Shown: piece after piece, positions 17,840 to 26,479 of the stretch
Layout of the letters: every line of letters begins with the position of its first letter
How positions within the stretch are numbered: position 1 is the stretch's first letter
Source: Bradyrhizobium zhengyangense
GTDB taxonomy: Bacteria > Pseudomonadota > Alphaproteobacteria > Rhizobiales > Xanthobacteraceae
Direction: 5' to 3'
DNA: 64,000 nucleotides
Assembly: GCF_022012435.1 (NCBI RefSeq)
Contig: NZ_JAKLUA010000015.1
Coordinates: 1-64,000 of the forward strand
Translations under genes and position numbers: made by a program
Notes under the pieces: generated by a model
Told to the model about the DNA's origin: nothing
The model's database searches: none
The model's input: only the letters and a program-made list of their open reading frames with translations

Positions 17840-18230
17840 ATCAGGAAAGATTTGATCTATGTTGTTGCGACGTTGTTTTTTCGCGCTGCGGCGATTGACC
17901 GGGAAACGCATCCAGATAGGCATGGTCCACAAAGCGCCCGTTGTCTACGTAGTCATAGCACCAACCCGACGCACCTGATCCGTCACCGCTCGATGACTGC
18001 ACGAACGTCCAGCCCGTTGCAGACGCCAAATCCAGACATCGCAAGTGTGGAATCTCTTCAGCCGCTCGATCGCCGCGGCATATCGGTGGGAAACGATCGG
18101 GACCAACGAACCTTCGAGCTCCTGATAGACCGGCGCGGGCGATGCTTGGGAATAAAGATCGCCGTTGAGATAAGTCACCCATTCCCCGTCCTGCTCTCCC
18201 TCCAGCACGAAAAACATCGAGGCCTGCGAA
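17840..18230 (-). pseudogene. Remnant of a nucleotide-diphospho-sugar transferase-like glycosyltransferase
   Basis: Two overlapping frames each carry part of one protein. The frame 18217-17945 gives FFVLEGEQDGEWVTYLNGDL and VYQELEGSLVPIVSHRYAAA. The neighbouring frame gives WCYDYVDNGRFVDHAYLDAF. In intact proteins of this family, as I remember it, these blocks follow one another (DxDLYFF, then IVPHR, then WCYDxVexGRFxDQKYLD). Both ends are missing and at least one frameshift separates the halves, so the gene is dead. Together with the rfbA remnant at 18412 it fills the otherwise gene-free stretch 17764-18737. Confidence 0.7.
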
Positions 18231-18411
18231 CGATGAGGACGCGCTTCGTCAAGATGCCTTTGTCGGTCAGCCGGAAAGAGCGCAGCGCCTGGAAGTGTGG
18301 TGTCGGAGACGTCCCCGCTCCATTCCTAGCCCACAGGTTGAGGCCTAGCAATGCCAGCAGATCCCGCAATATAACATATTGAAAAGATTGACGATTTTTC
18401 TTTCCAGCGAG

Positions 18412-18585
18412 CAATCGCTGCTGAAAGCCTCCGAGTTTATTTACATCGCGGAGAAACGGCAAGGACTGAAGATCGCCTGTCCGGAGGAAGTCGCCTTCAT
18501 CGAGAGCTTCATCGGCGCTGAACAGCTCGCGAAGCTCGCCGAGCCGCTGAAGAATACGGCCTACGGCAAATACCTCATCCGCTAG
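18412..18585 (+). pseudogene. rfbA: C-terminal remnant of glucose-1-phosphate thymidylyltransferase
   Basis: The plus-strand frame gives LLKASEFIYIAEKRQGLKIA, CPEEVAFIESFIGAEQLAKL and AEPLKNTAYGKYLIR, ending at TAG 18585. This is the conserved C-terminal tail of RfbA/RmlA. The first ~230 residues, including the nucleotidyl-transfer site, are absent. An ATG-initiated frame exists from 18379, but its first residues do not fit the family. The piece is a fossil of a dTDP-sugar pathway that also included the broken rfbB at 9869-10800. Confidence 0.88.
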
Positions 18586-18737
18586 GCCGGTCTCCGCTAG
18601 CACCTATCGGTCATCGCGATCGATCAAAAATGATCCGCTTCACGGGTGCGCTGACCGAGATAGTTCCGCAAACAGCGCCTTTGCAAGCTCCTCATGCGGT
18701 GGATGGATCGGCTCAAACAGGCCGCGTTTGCGCTCGT

Positions 18738-20270
18738 TCAATGTGGGATCCATTGGATGAGTTGATTTCGCACATGGCTTCTTGCCAACGGCGCGCCGAT
18801 CAGCGCCATGCCCGCGAGCCAGAAGATGCATTGCAGGGTGAAGGCGATGAATCCCGTTCCCGGTATCACGTACCGAGCTACTTCTCCCATGATCGATCCG
18901 GAAGCGACGACTGCCACCATCATTCCGAAGAGAAGAACCGTGAGCCGCACGGGATTCTTCGCAGTTTGGACGAGCAAGACTGAGAACAGGACACCGAGCT
19001 GAGCCAGCACATCTCCCGCCGTCAGGCTGATTGCCGCCCCCAGCGGACCAAGCGCCGGAATGAGGAACGCGGAAAGGCTGAAGAAAATCATAATCTGCAA
19101 CGACTTGGTCCAAAGCAGCAGAGTGCCCCTGTTGCTGTAGCTTGCGTAGCTCATGGCGAACGTCGCCGGCGTGACGAGGCACGTGCCGCCAATGAGCACC
19201 AAGGCCAGCTTTGCGTCATATGGGATTGCCCCGGCGGTCCAAAGCTCGAAGAACTCACGCCAAAACGACAACAGGCCACCCGCAATCAGGCTCACCGTGA
19301 ACGTCACCACGAACAGGCCTTTGGCATACAGGGCCCGCAGGCTGTCGCGCGCACCCAAAGCATGATCGTGCCCGAGTTCCGCTGCAATCGGCAGTGAGAA
19401 TTGATAGCACAGGCCGCGGAGGAAATTCGCAACGGTCCTGGTAAGCACCCACTGGGCGATCGCGGCCCGATCGGACACCAAGGCGCCGACGAGAAGAACC
19501 GAGAGATACGCCATTCCGACTTCGGCAAAGTTCATGACGCCAAACGGAAATGCGCCGGCGAATTGAGCCCTCACCCATCCGCCCGAGACGCGCTGCGGAA
19601 GGCCGCGCAGGAATGGAAAGTGCCGCTTCAAATCCGATAGCAGTATGAACGCGGAGACGCCGACTTGTCCGGCAACAAACGCCAAGGCGACCATCAGCAG
19701 GTCGCCCGTCAGAAGCACCGCGATCACCTGCGCGACCTGGCCAATTGCCGTCCCCCATGCCTGCACGGCGACGACACGACCGTACAAACCGCGGGCGCGA
19801 TAGAGCGCACTCGCGAGGTTCACCGGCAGCGTTGTCGCAAGGCCGAGGGTCACCACTGCGAAAGCCAGATCGAACTCCGGTTCATTGCGAAACCCGAGAA
19901 CGTTTGCGGGATTCACCAGCATTAGCAGGATGCCGATGATGGCAATCAGGCCCGCGGCGACACCAATGAAAAGCAAGAGGACGCCGGCGAAGTAGCGGCG
20001 CGTACGGCGATCCGCGTCGGCTCGCGACTTTAACGAAAGAAAGCGATTCAGGCTCCACGCGTGAAGACCGGGATCGGCAGCCTGCACCAGGCTTCCTGCG
20101 GCGAAGATCGTGAGCCACGCGGAGAGCGTTTCGTGCCCCAGATGCCGCAAGAAGAACGGAATAAGAACAATCTGCTGCGTCAGCGCAAGCAGAACGATCA
20201 TCGAATTCGCCGACCATCCACCCAGGATGCGGCGAAAGCGGCTTGGGCCCGACTCGATCACGTTGTGCAC
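18738..20270 (-). CDS. wzx: Wzx-like polysaccharide flippase (MATE/MVF superfamily)
   Basis: A 510-residue integral membrane protein with about 12-14 hydrophobic segments spread over its length, in the pattern of Wzx/RfbX proteins (N-terminal SANSMIVLLALTQQIVLIPF; C-terminal half GPLGAAISLTAGDVLAQLGV). It would flip undecaprenyl-linked repeat units to the periplasm for the Wzy-like polymerases at 7156-9884. It stands alone on the minus strand, with gene remnants downstream. The assignment rests on topology, length and context, because primary conservation in this family is low. Confidence 0.75.
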   Translation of the reverse strand: MHNVIESGPSRFRRILGGWSANSMIVLLALTQQIVLIPFFLRHLGHETLSAWLTIFAAGSLVQAADPGLHAWSLNRFLSLKSRADADRRTRRYFAGVLLLFIGVAAGLIAIIGILLMLVNPANVLGFRNEPEFDLAFAVVTLGLATTLPVNLASALYRARGLYGRVVAVQAWGTAIGQVAQVIAVLLTGDLLMVALAFVAGQVGVSAFILLSDLKRHFPFLRGLPQRVSGGWVRAQFAGAFPFGVMNFAEVGMAYLSVLLVGALVSDRAAIAQWVLTRTVANFLRGLCYQFSLPIAAELGHDHALGARDSLRALYAKGLFVVTFTVSLIAGGLLSFWREFFELWTAGAIPYDAKLALVLIGGTCLVTPATFAMSYASYSNRGTLLLWTKSLQIMIFFSLSAFLIPALGPLGAAISLTAGDVLAQLGVLFSVLLVQTAKNPVRLTVLLFGMMVAVVASGSIMGEVARYVIPGTGFIAFTLQCIFWLAGMALIGAPLARSHVRNQLIQWIPH

Positions 20271-20466
20271 GAGCGTGGCAGTTCGATCTGCTGGAAATGG
20301 CAGATCTGTCCGATCACTGTCCCGCTCCGAATACGCCGCTGTTCCATCGCCGGTAAGCCTTAGTATTCCGCTCGTTCGCAGACAAGCGATGAGATGCCGG
20401 TTCCGGCTTGGACAAACGTACGGAATTGGGTAGTGACATCCGTACCATCATGGCGGAGGCCGAACT

Positions 20467-21798
20467 TTGTCGAAGATCGTTGCGCGAGTAGGCCGTCGGG
20501 ACATCACACCGCGCGACCGTCCCGTCCGGCTTGCGGGCCATCCGTCCAGGACCGCCCCCATCGCCGACATTCTCGACGCCATCGAAGTCGGAGCGATCTT
20601 GTTCGAGGGGCCTGGCCGCCGAGTCCTTCTTCTGTCCTTCGATCTGCTGCAGGTCGGCACGGAGCTTCAGGATCTCATCATCGGCAAGCTCACGAAGCGG
20701 GGATTTGGCCGCGACGAGATCGTATTGCAGGCAACCCACACACACAGCGCTCCGGCGACCGATAAGGCTTGCGCACCGCTCGGCATTCCGGATGAGCAAT
20801 ATGTGGCGGAGCTTGGCGATGTCGTCGACGACCTGGTCCGACAAATCCTGGGGCAAGAGCCCACGCAGGTCGCCTTCGAGATTATTGAAGGCCCGCTGCG
20901 GCATTCGATCAACCGCCGACGCTACTGGCCGTTCCCGACGATCGGCAGGATGCACGGATTCAACCTGACCAGCATCGCCTTCTCGCCGAACCCGAAGGGA
21001 CCGAAGAACGAGTTGGCGACTGTCGTTCTCATGCGAGACCTCCGCGACGATCAGCCGATCGCACTGCTCTGGCACTACACCTGCCACCCGACCGCCGTGA
21101 TCCCGACCAATGCGATCAGTGCCGACTTTCCCGGCAAGGTTCGCGAGCGGCTTCGCGAGCGGCTCGGCCCCATTCCGTGCCTGTTCCTGACCGGATTTTG
21201 CGGCAATATCAGACCAAATATCGTGCCGGCACCGCGCGCGATTCCTCTTCGCGAGCGATTGCAGCAATTGGCGCGAATTGCGTTCTTCGGAAATCTGTTT
21301 CCATCCCCGTCGGCGGACGACTGGCGCCGCTGGAGCGAAAGTCTCGCGAGCGAACTGGACGAGATCGCGCAGCAGCCCGCGGCAAGAACGTTCAATCCGC
21401 AGCAGTTGAGGATCGGCTCGGCAAGCGTGCCGCTGAGCACCTTCTTTCACGGCAAAGCGCCGGCAAAGCCTCTCTGCGTGCAGGTTCTCGGCTTCGATGA
21501 CGCGCTCGAGATTGTCGCCATCTCGGCAGAACCGTCGGTCGAATGGGAGGCTGAAATCGGGAATGCCCTGCCCAAGCCGCCGGGATGCATCCGTCTCCAC
21601 GCAGGCTATCTGGGATCGCTTTGCGGATACCTTCCGACGACGGCTCAGGTCCCCGAAGGCGGATATGAGGTCGAAGGCTTTCAATCCCTGTTTGGATTTG
21701 CCGGCCATTTCGATGCCGGCCAGATCGGCCCCGCGGTGTTGTCCTGCGTGCAGCGCGCATTCGAAGCAGCCCGCACCAGCCTTCGCCGCGCCGGCTGA
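20467..21798 (+). CDS. Neutral/alkaline ceramidase-like amidohydrolase (cytoplasmic)
   Basis: A 443-residue protein resembling the N-terminal catalytic domain of neutral/alkaline non-lysosomal ceramidases. Visible zinc-site motifs include ATHTHSAP (about residues 96-103), LLWHYTCHPTAV and SADFPGKV. GFCGNIRP is also typical. No signal peptide is present, so the protein probably stays in the cytoplasm. The start is a TTG at 20467, supported by a GGAGG seven bases upstream; no in-frame ATG fits. In a polysaccharide locus it may act as an N-deacylase of an amino-sugar intermediate rather than a ceramidase. That role is an inference. Confidence 0.72.
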   Translation: MSKIVARVGRRDITPRDRPVRLAGHPSRTAPIADILDAIEVGAILFEGPGRRVLLLSFDLLQVGTELQDLIIGKLTKRGFGRDEIVLQATHTHSAPATDKACAPLGIPDEQYVAELGDVVDDLVRQILGQEPTQVAFEIIEGPLRHSINRRRYWPFPTIGRMHGFNLTSIAFSPNPKGPKNELATVVLMRDLRDDQPIALLWHYTCHPTAVIPTNAISADFPGKVRERLRERLGPIPCLFLTGFCGNIRPNIVPAPRAIPLRERLQQLARIAFFGNLFPSPSADDWRRWSESLASELDEIAQQPAARTFNPQQLRIGSASVPLSTFFHGKAPAKPLCVQVLGFDDALEIVAISAEPSVEWEAEIGNALPKPPGCIRLHAGYLGSLCGYLPTTAQVPEGGYEVEGFQSLFGFAGHFDAGQIGPAVLSCVQRAFEAARTSLRRAG

Positions 21799-21809
21799 CG
21801 GATGCGCCC

Positions 21810-22259
21810 TTAGACAGGGACAAATTCGCGCGAAGCGCCTTCGCTCTCGATGAGCTCGACGACGACGAACTCCTTGGTCAGAAAAAACTGCACCGGAGCG
21901 CCGTCGAAGGCGATGGCAGGCTTTGCCGCGCCCGTCGGAGTGGCACCGCGCGCGCGGAAATAGTCCGCGGCGGCTGCCAGATTCCCGACCCGATAGGCAA
22001 TCTGATTGAGCACGCCCCTGCCAGACGCGGCGATCTTCGCAACCGGAGAATTGTCCCCGAGCGGCGCGATCAGTTCGAACATCACACCGCCGGCATCGCG
22101 CAGAAACTGCACCGAGACGCCCAGCACCTGATCGTCATAGACCCGCGTGGCCGCAACGATCGGCAGCAGCGAGCAGACATTGGCGAATCCGGACGTCAGG
22201 TCCTGCACGACCAGGCCGACATGGTCGAAGATCAGCTCGGGGCGGGCTGGGGACGACAT
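21810..22259 (-). CDS. VOC-family protein, methylmalonyl-CoA epimerase-like
   Basis: A 149-residue vicinal-oxygen-chelate protein with two beta-alpha-beta-beta-beta units. The start FDHVGLVVQDL and the later MFELIAPLGDNSPV, LNQIAYRVGNL and FVVVELIE supply candidate His/Glu metal ligands in the usual VOC places. Family members include epimerases, dioxygenases and glyoxalases. Its ATG overlaps the methyltransferase stop by one base (TGATG), making it the last gene of the AAC(3)-ACP-FkbH-methyltransferase-VOC run. It may epimerise or otherwise modify the small acyl unit; this is only an inference. Confidence 0.7.
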   Translation of the reverse strand: MSSPARPELIFDHVGLVVQDLTSGFANVCSLLPIVAATRVYDDQVLGVSVQFLRDAGGVMFELIAPLGDNSPVAKIAASGRGVLNQIAYRVGNLAAAADYFRARGATPTGAAKPAIAFDGAPVQFFLTKEFVVVELIESEGASREFVPV

Positions 22260-23200
22260 CAGTTGGGTCTTGCAATGATGCAGGCGGAAATCGTCAGCTT
22301 GTGCTTCCGCGCCTGCTCCATCGTGTGATTTGTCATCGGGAAGAATTCCGCGCGTTCAATCTCGAAGCCGGCCGCGCGCACCGCGTCGACCGCTTCTTCC
22401 GGCGAGCGCAGCAGATAGAGATGATCCGGCGCAGGGCTGTTGATCGGAACGTTAACGAACAGCCGGCCGGCCGGCTTGAGCAGCGACCGCAGCTTGACCA
22501 GCGCCCCCTTCGGATCCTCCAGATGCTCGAGAACCTCCGAGAAGGTAAGGCAATCGAACTTCGCGCTGTCGTCCGGGACGGCATACAAATCCTGCAGAAC
22601 GAGCTCGGGCTTCTTGCCCGACATGCCCATGACCGTCAGCGCATCCCAGGTCTGGCCGATGCTCGCCTTGCTTACGTCCCAGCCCTTCACGCTCCCCGAT
22701 CTCTCATCCTTGAGAGCCTGATAGATCAGCAATCCGTGCCCCGGACCGATTTCCAGATAGTCGTAACTGGCGGGCGCCTGCTTCAGGAACACGTTGCGAT
22801 AGAACTGGTAGCAAGCCGTGTGGTTCGACCAGTAGATCTGGGTCAGGAGCAGGCCGTCCATGTACCGGCCCATATATTCGGTATCGCTGTAGACCAGACG
22901 ATTGGCCTCCTCGAAAGTCTGGAGCCTGTATCGCCCTTTCCGTCGGAAAAAGATCTCTTCCTCGCGCACGATCTTGCAGATGAAATCGTAGCCGTCGCAG
23001 ATTTCGCCGAGACGCGGACCCGCGATCTGGCGAATTTGGCTTGCGAGCTCCTCGAGCGTCGTGAAGTCTTCAGCCGAGGCGTGCGAAAACCGCGTCTCGA
23101 GATAGTTACGATGCGCTGGCGTCCGTTCATACTGGGTCCGCATCAACGAAGCGAGCTGCGGAAAACGCTGTTCATCGATCAGGCTTGATGCCGTGCTCAA
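22259..23200 (-). CDS. SAM-dependent methyltransferase of the FkbH module
   Basis: A 313-residue protein with a SAM-binding core (YLEIGPGHGLLIYQAL near residues 148-163, then KGWDVSKASIG and FDCLTFSEVLEHLEDPKGAL) preceded by a ~140-residue helical domain. The start is a TTG at 23200, supported by GGGAG seven bases upstream and by the FkbH stop at 23212. Its position between FkbH and the VOC gene suggests it methylates the ACP-bound hydroxyacyl group or the sugar it decorates. Confidence 0.8.
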   Translation of the reverse strand: MSTASSLIDEQRFPQLASLMRTQYERTPAHRNYLETRFSHASAEDFTTLEELASQIRQIAGPRLGEICDGYDFICKIVREEEIFFRRKGRYRLQTFEEANRLVYSDTEYMGRYMDGLLLTQIYWSNHTACYQFYRNVFLKQAPASYDYLEIGPGHGLLIYQALKDERSGSVKGWDVSKASIGQTWDALTVMGMSGKKPELVLQDLYAVPDDSAKFDCLTFSEVLEHLEDPKGALVKLRSLLKPAGRLFVNVPINSPAPDHLYLLRSPEEAVDAVRAAGFEIERAEFFPMTNHTMEQARKHKLTISACIIARPN

Positions 23201-23211
23201 AGTCTGTCTCC

Positions 23212-25104
23212 CTAAATGCGCGCGCCAACGGCATCACGGATGCGAATGGGCGGCTTCTTGTCCTGATAGGCGTTCACGGAAAGCTCCCAGGCGGTCTCGC
23301 CGCCGGGACGTTCACCGATCAATTCGAATCCCAGATTGCGGTAGTGATCCGCGACCATCATATTCTTCTTGGTCGGAACGTAGACGCCGCGCACGAATTC
23401 CTTGCCAAGATCCCGCGCACGAGCAACGAGCAAATCCAATGTCGCCTCGGGAACGCCGCGTCCAAGCACGCGGCACGACATCAGCCACGTGTCGATATCG
23501 ATCGCATCCGTGCCGATATCCGCGATGACGACGCCAATCATGCCATTGTCGCCAAATGTGTCGCTGAGGCGCATCTGCATGGTGATGCGGCGCGGGTCGG
23601 CCTCGGCCGACGCCACGTCAGCCTCCGAATAGCGTTTGGTCGTCAGGTTGAACTGGTTGGACTTCGAGATCAATTGCGCGATCCGCTTGCGCCCGATCGC
23701 ATCGAACGGATTGACCTGCAACTCCATGTCGAGCGACTGGAGATAGTCCTCCTGCCGCGCGAACGACTTCAGTTGCGCCGTGCGCCGGGCATCAGCCCGA
23801 TAGTAGGCGACCCGGTCACGATCCTCTGCCGTGAATCCAGTGGCCTCGAAGTAGCAGGCAGACTGGAAGACTGGGATCCACTCCGTAACATCCTTGGGGA
23901 CTTCGGGCACCGCGACCTGAGGCAGCGCAAAGCGGATTTGGGCGCGTTCCGCCGGATTGTCGTCCAGGAAGACAAAGCTATCGAGACCAAGGCTGAGAAT
24001 CTCGGACAGTGCCTGCAGATTTGCTGCCTTGTCGGTCCAGTTGATCTGGAAGACGGCGATGTCCTCCTCGACCAGCACCATCTCCGGATGGGTGCGGAAC
24101 GCATCCAGGGCAACACTCTCCTCGTTCTTTGAGGAGACGCAGAGCACGATGCCACGGTTGCGCAACTCCTTAGCCATGGCCTGGAGGGCGCAGTGCGCTT
24201 CCCCAACCGGACTTCCAGGGCCGAGCAGCAGGTTCTCCTTGCCGTCGTCGCCCACGATCCCACCCCACATGGTGTTGTCGAGATCGAGCACGAGAACCCG
24301 GCGCGACTTGCCGAACTTTAGCGCGACCAGCCTGACCAGATGCTCCGCATAGAGCGGCGCATTTTCGGGCGCGAACGGATATTTGGCCAGGGCCCAGTGT
24401 CGTGCGGAGTACCAATTGTCTTGGCCGATCCTCTCGGACAGCATCGCAACGTCCAGCAACAAGTCGCCGCTGGATCTTGCGAACTCAGACAAACCCGCGT
24501 TGACCCGGCCGACGAGGTCAACGTGCGAGCCCGGTATCAACCGATCGACATGCAGCCTGACGTGCGCGGGATCCGGCGTCAAAGTGTGAAAGACGACGGG
24601 CTTCTTGAGCGATGAACCGATGCTCCCGCGGATGGCACGCAGGCGTTCGAGCGCCCGGTCTGCGATCGCGGCAGCGCCCTCGGGCTTCCCGGGCGCAGGC
24701 CGCAGGCCGAAGGCATGCACATCCATCGCAACTACGACGATATCGGGACCGAACGTAGCGATGCCGTCACGATCGCGCTCCAGCAAGACCTCGGGATCTT
24801 CGTATTCGGAGATCATGACGTCGAGGCGCAAACCATGCCGGAGCCCGGTGCCGATCAGCGTCTCTTTCAGATGCCGCGCGGTCGAATTCGACAGCAACAG
24901 CACGCGGACGGCCTGAAGGCCGGCCTGTCCCGTCGAGTCCTGAATGCCGGAGAGGCCCATTGCGAGTCGCCTCAGGCCACTCACATCCCATTCATATTGA
25001 GCCAGCCGAATTATATCTGCGACATTGCCTCCGCCGAGATTGCGGGTTCGCTCGATGTCACTTGCCGTGGGCTGTGGCAACCACCTCATCATCGGCTTGA
25101 TCAC
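23212..25104 (-). CDS. FkbH-like protein (HAD phosphatase IIIC plus GNAT domain), glyceryl-ACP loading
   Basis: About 630 residues. An N-terminal SGNH-like region (residues ~40-260) is followed by the HAD core with nucleophile motif RVLVLDLDNTMWGGIVGDDG and LDDNPAERAQIR. A C-terminal GNAT-type acyltransferase domain includes RLSDTFGDNGMIGV and MVADHYRNLGFELIGE. FkbH-type proteins take 1,3-bisphosphoglycerate, remove phosphate and load a glyceryl group on an ACP; homologues also occur in polysaccharide loci. A GTG at 25104 is chosen; ATGs at 25092 and 25089 and a TTG at 25140 are alternatives. The ACP gene directly upstream is its probable partner. Confidence 0.88.
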   Translation of the reverse strand: MIKPMMRWLPQPTASDIERTRNLGGGNVADIIRLAQYEWDVSGLRRLAMGLSGIQDSTGQAGLQAVRVLLLSNSTARHLKETLIGTGLRHGLRLDVMISEYEDPEVLLERDRDGIATFGPDIVVVAMDVHAFGLRPAPGKPEGAAAIADRALERLRAIRGSIGSSLKKPVVFHTLTPDPAHVRLHVDRLIPGSHVDLVGRVNAGLSEFARSSGDLLLDVAMLSERIGQDNWYSARHWALAKYPFAPENAPLYAEHLVRLVALKFGKSRRVLVLDLDNTMWGGIVGDDGKENLLLGPGSPVGEAHCALQAMAKELRNRGIVLCVSSKNEESVALDAFRTHPEMVLVEEDIAVFQINWTDKAANLQALSEILSLGLDSFVFLDDNPAERAQIRFALPQVAVPEVPKDVTEWIPVFQSACYFEATGFTAEDRDRVAYYRADARRTAQLKSFARQEDYLQSLDMELQVNPFDAIGRKRIAQLISKSNQFNLTTKRYSEADVASAEADPRRITMQMRLSDTFGDNGMIGVVIADIGTDAIDIDTWLMSCRVLGRGVPEATLDLLVARARDLGKEFVRGVYVPTKKNMMVADHYRNLGFELIGERPGGETAWELSVNAYQDKKPPIRIRDAVGARI

Positions 25105-25129
25105 GGCAGACTCGCTCGTAGGGCCAGCG

Positions 25130-25366
25130 TCACACGGCAATCATCGAGATCAAATCGCCCACTGAGCGAATGCTCTCGATCTGCGCAGCCTCGAACTCGC
25201 GATCAAATTCTCGTTCGACCGCAGCGACGATGCGAATGGTCGCGAGACTATCCCATCCGTCCACGTCGTCGGGGGTGGAGTGCGACGAAATCTGCAAATT
25301 CGGGAGATCAAGTTCCTCCCGGAAAATGGTCTGCAATCGGACAACGATATCTGCCTGCTTATCCAC
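25130..25366 (-). CDS. Acyl carrier protein
   Basis: A 78-residue acidic helical protein with the phosphopantetheine attachment motif DVDGWDSLATIRIV (serine at about residue 41). Length and helix pattern are those of a stand-alone ACP. The start is GTG at 25366 with an AAGGG about eight bases upstream. It ends 25 bases before the chosen FkbH start. It is expected to carry the glyceryl or related hydroxyacyl thioester made by FkbH for transfer to a sugar. Confidence 0.9.
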   Translation of the reverse strand: MDKQADIVVRLQTIFREELDLPNLQISSHSTPDDVDGWDSLATIRIVAAVEREFDREFEAAQIESIRSVGDLISMIAV

Positions 25367-25459
25367 TGATCAAGCCCTTCGAGTTGAGAAACGCCTTCAT
25401 ATACTCCGGCGAGCGGCGCTTCAACCGGAGTTTTCTCTTTTGATTTCAAGAGTATAGCA

Positions 25460-26350
25460 TCAAGCCAGAAAGCGCCTGTGCCAAGGCATGCGGTACATGC
25501 TGATACCACGCCGACCGAGGGAAACACCCGTCATGATCGCGTCGCGCGCCGGAATCGACCACATCCACAGGTTCGATAGGCGGAATTCGATGTACTGATC
25601 GGCGGGATAATGTCGGCCGAGCCACGCTGCGTCGAACGCACCGTTACGGTTGAGATAGGTATGCGTTCCCTCATCCCCGTCGCGCGTACGCCACCGATAT
25701 GTGGTTGAGCCATGAAAAATCGCTGCAAAGTCCGGATTCTCGTGGCGAAGGATGCTTTCGACGGCGTGCAGCGGTGTCAATGATGCCAGAAACCTCCCTA
25801 CTCCCAGCCCGACACAGAGAGCGTCGACCTCCATCAGCTTTTGATAGGGAGATTCGGGATCCCACGGGGTCTCCGTGATTTGATGATCCTTGACGAGGAA
25901 CTCTGCGCGCGGCCCCAATGCGATAACCGAGGACGAATTGTGAATGCTGCGCTTGACTCCTCTGTACCGCCTGAACGTTTCAGCGATCAGGCCAGTGGAC
26001 ACAGGTTCTCTATGGATTTCCAGAATTTTTTGGTCGTCGATTTTGAGCGGAATTGCGGACATCACCAGCGTTCCTTCTGGACCGATCAGTTCGAGAAGCA
26101 GATCGATCACTGACGACGGTTTGCCGGAGAAATTGTAGAATTCATTCCAGGACGACTGCACCCACACGGTGGCGCCGGGCTTGATGCCCAGCCTCTCGAA
26201 GGCCGACCGCAATTCGGGAACCGAGATCGGGTCCTTGAAGAACCTCTTTTCAAGGGCAAGCCTGCGAAGCCGGACGTAAGACCGCAGATCCTGTCGGCCC
26301 AAAGCGCGCCGCAGGGTGGAAATGACGAATTGGCGAACTGAGACTGACAT
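25460..26350 (-). CDS. AAC(3)-family (aminoglycoside 3-N-acetyltransferase-like) N-acyltransferase
   Basis: About 296 residues from the ATG at 26350. LRSAFERLGIKPGATVWVQSS, IGPEGTLVMSAIP, SIHNSSSVIALGPRAEFLV, TPWDPESPYQKLMEVDA and LTPLHAVESI are the conserved blocks of the AAC(3) fold. Members of this superfamily in polysaccharide loci are likely N-acyltransferases of amino sugars rather than resistance enzymes. The family usually uses acyl-CoA, but the ACP and FkbH genes downstream suggest an acyl-ACP donor here. A perosamine 4-amino group is a plausible acceptor, given per at 15530-16645. Acceptor and donor are inferences. Confidence 0.78.
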   Translation of the reverse strand: MSVSVRQFVISTLRRALGRQDLRSYVRLRRLALEKRFFKDPISVPELRSAFERLGIKPGATVWVQSSWNEFYNFSGKPSSVIDLLLELIGPEGTLVMSAIPLKIDDQKILEIHREPVSTGLIAETFRRYRGVKRSIHNSSSVIALGPRAEFLVKDHQITETPWDPESPYQKLMEVDALCVGLGVGRFLASLTPLHAVESILRHENPDFAAIFHGSTTYRWRTRDGDEGTHTYLNRNGAFDAAWLGRHYPADQYIEFRLSNLWMWSIPARDAIMTGVSLGRRGISMYRMPWHRRFLA

Positions 26351-26479
26351 CTCTGGCGGTAGCAACTTGGAGGCGTTGGTGCAGGTCGTCAGCTATCAGG
26401 CCGCCCCCGCTATGTCGACAATATCCTGAATTTCGGATTGCCATAATCGGCGGCAAGCTTGTCTCACCCACATCGCAGG

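Noticed and set aside
20314..21708. 464-codon minus-strand ORF over the ceramidase-like gene
   Set aside because: Shadow frame; the plus strand carries the zinc motifs and a good ribosome-binding site.
25460..26350. AAC(3)-like gene as an antibiotic-resistance determinant
   Set aside because: It lies in a polysaccharide locus next to ACP and FkbH genes with no mobile-element context; sugar N-acylation is more likely.
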